From: Arcticibacterium sp964021845
Lineage (GTDB): Bacteria; Bacteroidota; Bacteroidia; Cytophagales; Spirosomataceae
Direction: 5' to 3'
Length of the DNA: 64,000 nt
Assembly: GCF_964021845.1 (NCBI RefSeq)
Contig: NZ_CAXHZC010000002.1
Location: 558,001 to 622,000 of the forward strand
Position 1 is the first letter of the stretch. Each line of letters opens with the position of its first letter. Position numbers and translations under genes: made by a program. Positions 34,879-42,915 of the stretch are shown piece by piece. The notes under the pieces are model-generated. The model made no database searches, had not been told where the DNA came from, and worked only from the letters and a program-made list of their open reading frames with translations.

Positions 34879-36266
34879 TAAATTTTCAGTCTTTTCATTT
34901 TATTGTAAAGCGTTTTCCTGTCAATGTCTAAGAGTGCTGCTGCTTTACTTTTATTAAAATTAACTTTTTTTAGAGCTTCTAAAATCATCTGATATTCCGC
35001 CTCCGAGGCCGCCATTTTTAAGTGACCCGAACCAGCATTTGCTGGGGAATCGCTTTTATCAGTTTCATCTTTTTTCTCTGCAAAAAGCATTTTTTCATGA
35101 TTGACTATTTCGAAAGGTAAGCTAGCAGCTTCTATAAGCTCTCCTTCGGTCAGTAATGTTGCTCTTTTTATGACATTGTTAAGCTCTCGTAAATTACCGT
35201 ACCATGGATAATCTAAAAGATGCTTTTTAACTTCCTCAGAAAATCCCTTCACGTTCTTTTCTAACTCGGCATTAGTCTCCTTTAAAAAGTGTTCCGCAAA
35301 TTCAAAAACATCATTTCCCCGCTCTCTCAAGGCTGGCACCTCCACATTAAATTCATTAAACCTGTGGTAAAGGTCTTCTCTAAACTTTCCTTTACTAATG
35401 GCTTCGCTAAGTTTTTCATTACTGGCCACCAAAATTCTTACGTCTAGGTTTATCTCTTTATTACCTCCTATACGTTTTACTTTTTGCTCCTGCACCACCC
35501 TTAATAAAGACACCTGCACCTCATAAGAAAGATTGGCTACTTCGTCTAGAAACAGCGTACCGCCATTTGCCAATTCAAAATGACCAATTTTCTGCTGAAT
35601 AGCTCCTGTAAAAGAACCTTTTTCATGACCAAAAAGCTCACTACCAGCCAGTTCGTTAGAAATAGCTCCACAGTCCATCGCTACAAAAGGCCCGTCTTTT
35701 CTCTTACTCTTTTTATGAATAGTTTTGGCAATAGCCTCTTTTCCAGAACCACTTTCTCCGTAAATAATTACGCTAAAATTAGTGGGAGCCACTAGGTTAA
35801 CTTGTTTGACCAAGTTTTTCGCAATGGCACTTTTCCCAAAAATATAATTAGACTCCTTTCCGCTAGTTTTACTTTTTGAGGTCTTTGGTGTAGCCTCGGA
35901 TACAGATTCCGTATGAAGAGCTTTCTTTATATTAAGTAATATCTCATCAGGAAAAAGCGGTTTTGTGACGTAGTCAAAGGCACCCATTTTCATAACATTA
36001 ATGGCCACCTTAATATCAGAATATCCTGTAATCACTATTACAGGCAAACTTGGCATCATTTCTTTGGCTTTTTTCAAAACCTCCGAGCCATCTATATCGC
36101 CCAATTTAAAATCTGTCAACAATAAATCTGGCTTAAATTCTTTTAATTTTTTAAGCCCTAAAAGTCCTGAAATGGCAGTTTCTACCTCATATCCGTTTTT
36201 AGTAAGGAAACGGTTCATCAAAAGACAAATGTCTTGGTCGTCGTCTATGACTAATATTTTTGGCAT
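34878..36266 (-). CDS. Sigma-54-dependent response regulator, NtrC family
   Basis: The 462-residue activator has a REC domain (about 3-115, phosphoacceptor in LLLTDFKLGD), a central AAA+ ATPase (about 145-375: Walker A GESGSGKEAIA, GSFTGA loop that contacts sigma-54, GGTLFLDEV Walker B) and a Fis-type C-terminal HTH (NKSKAAALLDIDRKTLYNKMK, about 437-457). The sigma-54-contact loop reads GSFTGA instead of GAFTGA, a known tolerated variant. It lies 3 bp downstream of rpoN and overlaps the kinase gene, so activator, kinase and sigma factor are made together. Targets are not identified. Confidence 0.94.
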   Translation of the reverse strand: MPKILVIDDDQDICLLMNRFLTKNGYEVETAISGLLGLKKLKEFKPDLLLTDFKLGDIDGSEVLKKAKEMMPSLPVIVITGYSDIKVAINVMKMGAFDYVTKPLFPDEILLNIKKALHTESVSEATPKTSKSKTSGKESNYIFGKSAIAKNLVKQVNLVAPTNFSVIIYGESGSGKEAIAKTIHKKSKRKDGPFVAMDCGAISNELAGSELFGHEKGSFTGAIQQKIGHFELANGGTLFLDEVANLSYEVQVSLLRVVQEQKVKRIGGNKEINLDVRILVASNEKLSEAISKGKFREDLYHRFNEFNVEVPALRERGNDVFEFAEHFLKETNAELEKNVKGFSEEVKKHLLDYPWYGNLRELNNVIKRATLLTEGELIEAASLPFEIVNHEKMLFAEKKDETDKSDSPANAGSGHLKMAASEAEYQMILEALKKVNFNKSKAAALLDIDRKTLYNKMKRLKI

Positions 36267-36269
36267 ATA

Positions 36270-37610
36270 TTAAAGTGCTCTTCTTAGTTTTGAGGAAGGG
36301 ATGTTCATATTCTCCCTGTATTTTGTAATGGTTCTCCTTGTCAATGAAAATCCGTCAGAAACTAATTTCCTACAGATTTCCGCATCTGTCAAAGGCTTTT
36401 GTTTGTTTTCATCCGATACTAATTTACTCACAATTTCTTGAACTTCTTTATTACTGATTAATTGCCCATCATTTTTCTGGATAGCCTCTGTAAATAAGCT
36501 CTTCATAGGTACTAGCCCAAAATGGGTTTGCACATATTTCTGGCTGGTTACTCTAGAAAGTGTTGAAATGGTTTTTCCTGTGAGCATAGCTACGTCTTTC
36601 AGCACCATTGGTTTTAGATCTGATGTGCTTCCAGACTTAAAATAAGATTCCTGAAGCTTCACTACAGCCTCAATACAAACATTCATGGTATGCTCACGCT
36701 CCTCCACAGCCTGCATAAACCAAACTGCCGACTCTCTTTTTTCCATTAGAAACCTATGCAGCTTCTTGTCAGACTTCACCTTAAATTCTTTGCCGTAGTT
36801 CTCATTAAAAACCAGTTTCTTACCACTTTTAGAAAGTGTTCCATATACTAATTCTCCGTCTCTAAAATCAACCTTATATTCTGGAACAATACTTTCATTT
36901 TTTTGCATAGTAGCTAGTTCAAAACCATGTAGTGGGTAAGGTTTTAAATTTACAATACCCTCTAATGCCAACTTTAAGTCGTCATTTGATATTTCTAAAT
37001 GCTCACACATTTCATCAAATTTCCTTTCGGCTAATAAGTCAAAGTGTTCACCTAAAACTGTTAATAACGTTTCTGAGCTTTTAAGTTTTTGGGCTTGAAA
37101 AAGCATAAATTCTTGCAAGTTTTTACAGCCTACTCCATTGGGCTCCAGATGCTTTATTTGCTCAATCACTTTTGCTATTTCTCCTTCACCTACCAGCATG
37201 TTCATCCCAAAGGAAAGAACATCCTCTAGCTCTTCTAAAGAGTAATTTAGGTATCCTTTTTCATCCACAGAGTCTAAAATGAAGTCGGCTATTTGTTCTG
37301 TTTTTTCAGATAAATTTAAGTACCTAAAATGCTCTTTCAACTCCGCAATGATGTTAAAACCAACCGCCTGATTATTCTCTAAAAAGTTAAGCGGTTTTTC
37401 GTTGGCGGTGTGCTGGGGCTTTCTTTGAAAATCGTAAATCTCAGAATCATTTTCTTCTTCAAAATCTAACACAGGGTTTTCTTCTAATTCTTTTTTTATT
37501 TCTTGCTCTAATTCAGCTTCGTTAAACTGAAGAAAGTGAAGAAACTGAATTTGACGAGGACTTATTTTAAGACCTTGTTTTTGACTTAGTACTAGTTTTT
37601 GACTCGGCAT
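36270..37610 (-). CDS. rpoN: RNA polymerase sigma-54 factor
   Basis: The 446-residue protein has the RpoN layout: an N-terminal glutamine-rich activator-interaction region (LSQKQGLKISPRQIQFLHFLQ), an acidic linker (EEENDSE near 52), core-binding and HTH regions, and near the C-terminus the RpoN box as TRRTITKYRENMNIPSS (about 424-440), which reads the -24 promoter element. It is the first gene of an operon with an NtrC-type activator and two kinases, an arrangement that makes a nearly self-contained signalling unit. Confidence 0.95.
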   Translation of the reverse strand: MPSQKLVLSQKQGLKISPRQIQFLHFLQFNEAELEQEIKKELEENPVLDFEEENDSEIYDFQRKPQHTANEKPLNFLENNQAVGFNIIAELKEHFRYLNLSEKTEQIADFILDSVDEKGYLNYSLEELEDVLSFGMNMLVGEGEIAKVIEQIKHLEPNGVGCKNLQEFMLFQAQKLKSSETLLTVLGEHFDLLAERKFDEMCEHLEISNDDLKLALEGIVNLKPYPLHGFELATMQKNESIVPEYKVDFRDGELVYGTLSKSGKKLVFNENYGKEFKVKSDKKLHRFLMEKRESAVWFMQAVEEREHTMNVCIEAVVKLQESYFKSGSTSDLKPMVLKDVAMLTGKTISTLSRVTSQKYVQTHFGLVPMKSLFTEAIQKNDGQLISNKEVQEIVSKLVSDENKQKPLTDAEICRKLVSDGFSLTRRTITKYRENMNIPSSKLRRAL

Positions 37611-37783
37611 AAGTGGTAGTGTTTTGTAATAACATTATTCAATTTGGAGTCCATTTATTTAAATTTGAGCACAGCCAAAAAATAATATTCCAATAACAAA
37701 CAGAGCCACAGTACATTAAAATCTAAATTCACTTTCAAAAAAATACGAGAGTGAAAATACGCCGTATATTACGTTAAGTTAAC

Positions 37784-37799
37784 GGGGAAGTAATTCCCC
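37784..37799. promoter_or_regulatory. Palindrome GGGGAA-GTAA-TTCCCC upstream of the CHASE3 kinase
   Basis: A 16-bp palindrome with perfect 6-bp arms lies 30-45 bp before the kinase start, in the divergent gap with rpoN. Its place suggests an operator. A hairpin with the same arm sequence occurs at 40789-40817. Confidence 0.45.
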
Positions 37800-37828
37800 A
37801 AAATGAGGTATTTCAAATACAAATAGTG

Positions 37829-39199
37829 ATGAACAAAAAACTGGTCAATCTTATTTTCGGAATTTCACTCGGAATTCTTCTTCTACTCTGTATAATGACC
37901 TTTGACAGGTTAAGTAATTTCAATAAATACACAAAGATTATTGACAACAGCCACAAAGTTTTGCTGGTCATTTCAAACATGCGTTCTGGTTTTAATACAT
38001 CCATAGCTGAGCAGCGTAGCTATCTATTGACCAAAAATGTGGCTTACTATAATGAGTTTCAGTCAGAAAAAGACTCTTTACGTCATAGTATTCAGCTATT
38101 CAAAAAACTAACACGTGGAAATAAAGTACATCAACACTATATTAAAAAAATAGAAGAAGAGTCTGATAATAGGATTCAAAGCTTACTATTAGAAATAATT
38201 AATGATACCTCAAGTGCTAAATACAAATACAATCAATTAGAGCTTATTTCGGCCAATGACGAAATCAATAAAAACTTTTTTGACCTCTTAGAGACCGTTG
38301 ACAATCATGAAAAACAACTATTGAGCCGTAGGCTGGTCATAAAAGAATTTGAAGAGGAATTTACTCCATTTTTACTTTTTATTTTGGCTTTAATAGCCAT
38401 GGGAATAATCATATACTCTTTTGTGATTATTGGAGCGGAGCTCAAAAAACGCGACGAAACCACCAAACTCTTAGAACAGAGTATAGAAGAACTTAATAAA
38501 TCAAATACAGACCTGGAACAATATGCCTATGTAGCATCGCATGACCTTCAGGAACCACTCCGAAAAATCAGGCTTTTTAGTAATAAACTGCTGGGCGATT
38601 ACGGAGAAGCCCTAGAAAGCGACGGGAAAGATATGCTGCTCCGAATGAATAACTCGGCAGAAAAAATGACTATCTTGATAAAAGATTTACTTAGTCTGTC
38701 AAGCTTGACCTCCGAAAATCCTGCTCCAGAAAAAGTAAACCTAAACAACATTGTAGATGAGGTTGCTCTAGAGTTTGAAGATATCATAAAGGAAAATAGT
38801 ATTGATTTCAGCCATTCAGACCTACCGAGTATTGATGGCTATGCTGGACAACTTCATCAGCTTTTCCAAAATTTGATTGGCAATGCCATTAAATTTAGAA
38901 GAGAAGATATTCCTTTAGAGATTTCTGTTAGAAATTATGTAGTCACTAAATGGGAAGGAGACATTTCTTATAACTACCACCATATAGCAGTGAGAGATAA
39001 TGGTAAAGGTTTTGATAATGAATTTAAAAATAAGATGTTCACCATTTTTGGGCGATTGGACAAGACCTCTGATATAGCTGGTACTGGAATAGGATTATCA
39101 ATCTGCTCCAGAATTATGCAAAACCACGAAGGGGAATTAGATGCTGAAGGTGCCGTGAATGCAGGAGCTACCTTTCATTTGTATTTCCCCCATGAATAA
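37829..39199 (+). CDS. Membrane sensor histidine kinase with CHASE3-like domain
   Basis: The ATG at 37829 gives 456 residues; a GTG one codon earlier is also open. The order is membrane segment 1 (about 6-26), an extracytoplasmic helical CHASE3-like domain (about 30-175, with AEQRSYLLTKN near 60), membrane segment 2 (about 183-205), a short coiled coil, HisKA (YVASHDLQEPLRKIRLF near 238), and HATPase_c (VRDNGKGFDNEFKNKMFTIF near 393 and GTGIGLSICSRIM near 424). It is followed after 6 bp by a single-domain response regulator, its likely partner. It is divergent from rpoN. Confidence 0.88.
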   Translation: MNKKLVNLIFGISLGILLLLCIMTFDRLSNFNKYTKIIDNSHKVLLVISNMRSGFNTSIAEQRSYLLTKNVAYYNEFQSEKDSLRHSIQLFKKLTRGNKVHQHYIKKIEEESDNRIQSLLLEIINDTSSAKYKYNQLELISANDEINKNFFDLLETVDNHEKQLLSRRLVIKEFEEEFTPFLLFILALIAMGIIIYSFVIIGAELKKRDETTKLLEQSIEELNKSNTDLEQYAYVASHDLQEPLRKIRLFSNKLLGDYGEALESDGKDMLLRMNNSAEKMTILIKDLLSLSSLTSENPAPEKVNLNNIVDEVALEFEDIIKENSIDFSHSDLPSIDGYAGQLHQLFQNLIGNAIKFRREDIPLEISVRNYVVTKWEGDISYNYHHIAVRDNGKGFDNEFKNKMFTIFGRLDKTSDIAGTGIGLSICSRIMQNHEGELDAEGAVNAGATFHLYFPHE

Positions 39200-39205
39200 A
39201 ACAAT

Positions 39206-39622
39206 ATGAAGAAATTACCACTTATATTAATAGCAGAAGACGACGAAGACGACCAAATGCTTATGAAGTCTGCTTTTAAAGACAATAAGGTTGAATGCCA
39301 ATTGGAGTTTGTGCCTGATGGTGAAAAGCTCATGGAATACCTAGAAGCGAGTGAAACCATCCCTTCACTAATACTTTTAGATTTAAACATGCCTAAAGTA
39401 GATGGTAAAGCCGTGCTTAAAATAATCAAAGACTCCGAGGTTTATCGTCATATTCCTACCATGATAATATCAACATCTAGTGCTGTGGCTGAGGTCAAAA
39501 ATGTATATAATTTAGGAGCTGCAGCCTACTTAGTAAAACCAGCTAACTATGACGACCTACTGAAACTGATAAATCATCTTACTTCATTTTATTTTAACGC
39601 TGCTACCTTAAGCCAGGCATAA
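39206..39622 (+). CDS. Single-domain response regulator (Rcp1-like)
   Basis: The 138-residue protein is a receiver domain alone: acidic pocket AEDDEDD (10-16), phosphoacceptor Asp in LILLDLNMPKVDG near 58, the Thr/Ser position in IISTSS near 88 and the Lys in YLVKPANYDD near 110. Regulators of this type with no output domain relay phosphate or act by protein contact. It starts 6 bp after the CHASE3 kinase and ends at a strong terminator, forming a two-gene operon. Confidence 0.92.
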   Translation: MKKLPLILIAEDDEDDQMLMKSAFKDNKVECQLEFVPDGEKLMEYLEASETIPSLILLDLNMPKVDGKAVLKIIKDSEVYRHIPTMIISTSSAVAEVKNVYNLGAAAYLVKPANYDDLLKLINHLTSFYFNAATLSQA

Positions 39623-39624
39623 AA

Positions 39625-39653
39625 AAAAGTCTGCCAGAATCTGGCAGACTTTT
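39625..39653. terminator. Bidirectional terminator between converging genes
   Basis: AAAAGTCTGCCAG, AAT loop, CTGGCAGACTTTT form a perfect 13-bp stem with A-run and T-run on the two sides, between the response regulator and the converging coiled-coil gene. Confidence 0.93.
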
Positions 39654-39695
39654 AAAGCATTGCATTTGAATTATTGATTAAAAACCTTGTCTCTA

Positions 39696-40631
39696 TTATC
39701 TTAATCTGAAGTCTACAGTTCCTAAGTAATCACCTTTAGTGTAAACTTTTCCTTTGTAAAAACCTTGTTCAAATTTATCTTCTGTGTTTACTGTGAAAGT
39801 AACCACTTGAGGATTTTTACTATAATCTATCTCTTTTACTGCATGAACCTGTACGGGAATTGCACCTTCTGTAGTGTTAACACTTACTTCTTCTAACCAA
39901 CCTTCTATTGGGTTAATTTTTTCATCAAAAAGGCTCAAGTAAATTGTCTCATTTTCGCCCATTTCTTTCTGCAGGTAATCTGGCATTAAGAAAGAGATAT
40001 TAATTTGATCAGCTCTTCTAGCTCTAGATGTAAGTTTACCTTTAGAAGTCATTATTTCTACTTTGAAATTATCAGCAGGAGCATCATAAATAAGTTTTTG
40101 ATACCTGGTATCTAAATCCATGAAGTCTTTTTCTAATAATGCATATTTCTCTTCCCACTCAGCCACTTGACCTTTAAGGTCTACTACTTCAGCTTCTAAA
40201 ACTGGAACTACTTCTAGGTCTTTCTCCAGCTTCATATTTGTTTCTTGTAAAGAAGAAATTTCGTTTTGAAGAACTCCGATTTCCTCATTCTTTGTAACCA
40301 AATCAGCTTCCAGTTCTTTTCTTCTATTGGCTGCTTTGAAAGAGTAAGCTTTACTTTTCTTACTTGCTTCCTTAATTTCTTCAAGTTCTGCGGCAGATGC
40401 TTCCGCTTCCGCAATCTTCATTCTTAATTTTTCTGAAAGGCTTTCCACCTCGCCTTCAAGAACCACCTTATTAGAAGACAGCTCTTCCGCTTGATTATTT
40501 AAAGCGATTATCTCTTGCTCTGTTTCTTTTACATTTTGGTATTGATAAACACCTACAGCTGCTGCTGCTACAAAAGCGGCTCCTAATAGTATCGTTGCTA
40601 TCCCAGAACCTTTTACGTTAGAATTTTCCAT
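39696..40631 (-). CDS. Membrane-anchored coiled-coil protein, function unknown
   Basis: The 311-residue protein has one membrane segment near the N-terminus (about 11-28), a long heptad-like coiled coil (about 32-185, rich in Glu, Lys and Leu) and a C-terminal beta-rich domain (about 190-311, VEIMTSKGKLTSRARRADQ through KVYTKGDYLGTVDFRLR). With a short polar N-terminus and one span, the coiled coil probably extends into the periplasm. I do not recognise a family; the C-terminal part resembles domains that ligand or assembly proteins use. The terminator at 39625 isolates it from the kinase operon. Confidence 0.7.
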   Translation of the reverse strand: MENSNVKGSGIATILLGAAFVAAAAVGVYQYQNVKETEQEIIALNNQAEELSSNKVVLEGEVESLSEKLRMKIAEAEASAAELEEIKEASKKSKAYSFKAANRRKELEADLVTKNEEIGVLQNEISSLQETNMKLEKDLEVVPVLEAEVVDLKGQVAEWEEKYALLEKDFMDLDTRYQKLIYDAPADNFKVEIMTSKGKLTSRARRADQINISFLMPDYLQKEMGENETIYLSLFDEKINPIEGWLEEVSVNTTEGAIPVQVHAVKEIDYSKNPQVVTFTVNTEDKFEQGFYKGKVYTKGDYLGTVDFRLR

Positions 40632-40788
40632 ATTATGTATTGTTTATATTTTTTGGTTTCTGCTAACCGTTCTAAAATTTCTATTCCTGAGCTGAAACAG
40701 TAGTAATGCAGACTTTCTTTGGGTCAACTATTTCCCATTTGTGGCGGATTGGGGCAATTCGCGGAAATACTAGCGAGCATGTATTTTT

Positions 40789-40817
40789 TGGGGAATTTTG
40801 TAGAGCCTACTTCCCCA
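40789..40817. promoter_or_regulatory. Bulged hairpin with TGGGGAA/TTCCCCA arms
   Basis: TGGGGAA, a TTTT bulge, GTAG, AGC loop, CTAC and TTCCCCA pair to an 11-bp stem in the divergent gap between the coiled-coil and esterase genes. It shares its arm sequence with the palindrome at 37784-37799, so it may be a related protein site rather than an RNA structure. Confidence 0.4.
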
Positions 40818-40892
40818 TTTTTTCCCAAATATTCCAATTTAAGTAGGGAACACATTTTATACATTAATATGTAAACCAATCTATTTTAAGAA

Positions 40893-41807
40893 ATGAAAAC
40901 AATATATACCTCCGCGATTTTCCTATCGTTTTTAGGGCTTATTTCTTGTAGTAATTTCGATATAATAAGCCCCCTAACTTCAAACAAAAAAACTATCAGT
41001 TTTGAAGAAAAACTAACAGCCAATAACGTTCAAGGTTACGAGGTCAAAATGGACCAATCTTACGGCGAAAATAGATTTCAAAAATACGATCTATATACAC
41101 CCAAAATTGACACTAGTATAAGCAATATGAAATCTGTAACCATGGTAATGGTTCATGGTGGTGGCTGGAGTATTCTGGATAAAAGTTTCCTAAATTCTGT
41201 GGTAGAAGAATACAAGAAAAAGAACTTAAACCTTACTATTTTCAATATAAATCATCGTTTAGCAGGTATTGACGGGGTTCGCTTTGCAGACATCATGCAT
41301 GACTTCGACCTGTTCTTTGAACATCACGATAGTTTAAAAACTGACCTTAACTTATCTGACGATGTTATACTTTGGGGTTATAGCTCAGGAGGGCATTTGG
41401 CACTAAGTTATGCTTACCAATTTTCTAAAGTAAAGATAGACGCAGTGGCTGCTTTAGTAGCTCCTACAGACCTAACAGATGACTACATTCATCAAGGAAT
41501 TTTTGATGATAAAAACAGAAACTTAACAGAGCTTTTAATAGGCAAGCCATACAGTGAAAACCCTGACGCCTATCACGAAGCGAGCCCCTATTATTTTGCC
41601 AATAAGAATAGTGTAAGCACCATTCTTATATACGGAGGGAACGATAATTTAGTAAAGAAAGAACAAGGCGAAAAACTCAACGCAGTTTTGCAAAGTAAAA
41701 ATGTTAAAACTGAGTTTTTAGTAATACCAGAAGCGACGCATGATTTAGGAGATAAGATGGGAGGTATTACTGATAATGTTATAAGCTTTATTAAAAATGT
41801 AAAATAG
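40893..41807 (+). CDS. Lipoprotein alpha/beta hydrolase (esterase-like)
   Basis: The 304-residue protein has a lipobox (LISCS, Cys about 20), so it is membrane-tethered. The fold has MVHGGGWSILD near 88 (oxyanion loop), nucleophile GYSSGGH near 166, acid-loop region IYGGNDNLVKKEQG near 250 and the catalytic His in ATHDLGD near 288. It falls in the BD-FAE-like carboxylesterase group, like the gene at 31507, but the two are not close paralogs. The substrate is unknown. It ends at a terminator and appears to be a single-gene unit. Confidence 0.82.
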   Translation: MKTIYTSAIFLSFLGLISCSNFDIISPLTSNKKTISFEEKLTANNVQGYEVKMDQSYGENRFQKYDLYTPKIDTSISNMKSVTMVMVHGGGWSILDKSFLNSVVEEYKKKNLNLTIFNINHRLAGIDGVRFADIMHDFDLFFEHHDSLKTDLNLSDDVILWGYSSGGHLALSYAYQFSKVKIDAVAALVAPTDLTDDYIHQGIFDDKNRNLTELLIGKPYSENPDAYHEASPYYFANKNSVSTILIYGGNDNLVKKEQGEKLNAVLQSKNVKTEFLVIPEATHDLGDKMGGITDNVISFIKNVK

Positions 41808-41828
41808 TGGTTAGATATGCTAAATAAC

Positions 41829-41864
41829 AATCCCCACTGCTTCTGGCGGTGGGGATTTTCTTTT
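41829..41864 (+). terminator. Terminator after the esterase lipoprotein gene
   Basis: AATCCCCACTGC and GCGGTGGGGATT pair over 12 bp with one G-T pair and a TTCTG loop, followed by TTCTTTT. It is 21 bp after the stop codon. Confidence 0.87.
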
Positions 41865-41975
41865 ACCCTAAATCATAAGTAAACTGGCGGAAAGTAGCCT
41901 ATTTGCCTCCATAAGGCATACTGTAACCAACTTTACCCGAATTTGATATAACAAATCCTTGATTTAATTTGACTT

Positions 41976-42012
41976 CGAAAACACTTATCCACATTTTCGA
42001 AACTTATCTACA
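41976..42012 (+). promoter_or_regulatory. Two tandem DnaA-box repeats upstream of parA
   Basis: TTATCCACA at 41985-41993 is a perfect DnaA box, and TTATCTACA at 42004-42012 differs by one base. Both are preceded by TTCGAAA, making an imperfect direct repeat. They lie 67-94 bp before parA and just upstream of its -7 box, so DnaA could act on this promoter or help load the origin. Confidence 0.5.
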
Positions 42013-42050
42013 ATCCCATTTCACAAACCTCATCTAGCCTTAAAAACGAT

Positions 42051-42058
42051 TATATTTG
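42051..42058 (+). promoter_or_regulatory. -7 promoter element of parA
   Basis: TATATTTG exactly matches TAnnTTTG, 20 bp before the ATG. The -33 region has no clear TTG. Confidence 0.5.
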
Positions 42059-42078
42059 TTTCCGCAAAAATCAAAAAT

Positions 42079-42915
42079 ATGGGTAAAATAATTTCTATTG
42101 TAAACCAAAAAGGTGGTGTTGGTAAAACTACGACCGCTATTAATTTATCTGCTTCCTTAGCTGTTTTGGATTACAAAATCCTGATAGTGGACACTGACCC
42201 TCAAGCAAATGCTGGTTCGGGTTTAGGTATTGACAGTAAGGAGCAAAAAGATAATATTTACTCGGCTTTAATAGGCGAGTCTGAAATCAAAGACTGCATA
42301 GTCTCTACTCAGATACCTAATTTAGACGTGATACCTTCCCATATAGATTTGGCAGGTTTTGAATTAGAGATAGTTAATCAGGTAGCTAGAGAATACATTT
42401 TGAAAGATTTGGTTCAGCCATTAAAAGATGATTACGACTTTATATTTATAGACTGCTCTCCTTCTTTAGGTTTGATGGTAATTAACTCCATAGTAGCTTC
42501 TGACTCGGTTTTGATACCAGTTCAGTGTGAGTATTTTGCTCTTGAGGGTATTGCGAAGCTTAAAAACACCATTGATATTATTCAAAAACGCCTTAACCCT
42601 GAACTGGAGTCTGAAGGTTATATACTAACCATGTATGATGGACGTACTAATTTATCTAAAATGGTGGTGGAAGACGTTAGAAAGTATTTTAACGAACTAT
42701 GTTTTGAAACCATAGTACCTAGAAACGTGAAGTTAGCAGAGGCTCCTAGTTACGGACTGCCCGCTTTATTAATGTTCTCTGGAGAGAAAGCGGAAGAGTT
42801 TGATATCAAATTCTTAGAAAACAAAGGAGCGATTAGCTATATTGACCTAGCTAAAGAACTCTTAAGAAGAAATAATTTGCCTGAGTTTAAAGCTGAATTA
42901 GAAAATGTCGAATGA
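42079..42915 (+). CDS. parA: Chromosome-partition ATPase ParA
   Basis: The 278-residue ATPase has the deviant Walker A motif (NQKGGVGKTTTAINLS, 9-24), VDTDPQANAGSG near 41, and the Walker B region FIDCSPSLGL near 125. With ParB it forms a nucleoid-bound ATP-driven gradient that moves replicated origins. It overlaps parB by 11 bp. A -7 box and two DnaA-box-like repeats lie directly upstream, and dnaB follows parB, so this is a replication and segregation locus. No obvious parS (TGTTTCACGTGAAACA-like) was seen in the window. Confidence 0.94.
   Translation: MGKIISIVNQKGGVGKTTTAINLSASLAVLDYKILIVDTDPQANAGSGLGIDSKEQKDNIYSALIGESEIKDCIVSTQIPNLDVIPSHIDLAGFELEIVNQVAREYILKDLVQPLKDDYDFIFIDCSPSLGLMVINSIVASDSVLIPVQCEYFALEGIAKLKNTIDIIQKRLNPELESEGYILTMYDGRTNLSKMVVEDVRKYFNELCFETIVPRNVKLAEAPSYGLPALLMFSGEKAEEFDIKFLENKGAISYIDLAKELLRRNNLPEFKAELENVE

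Noticed and set aside
40742..40755. TGGCGG...GGGGC near the coiled-coil and esterase genes as sigma-54 promoter
   Set aside because: The spacing of the GG and GC pairs is one base short, and a similar short spacing occurs at 41885, so it is likely chance.
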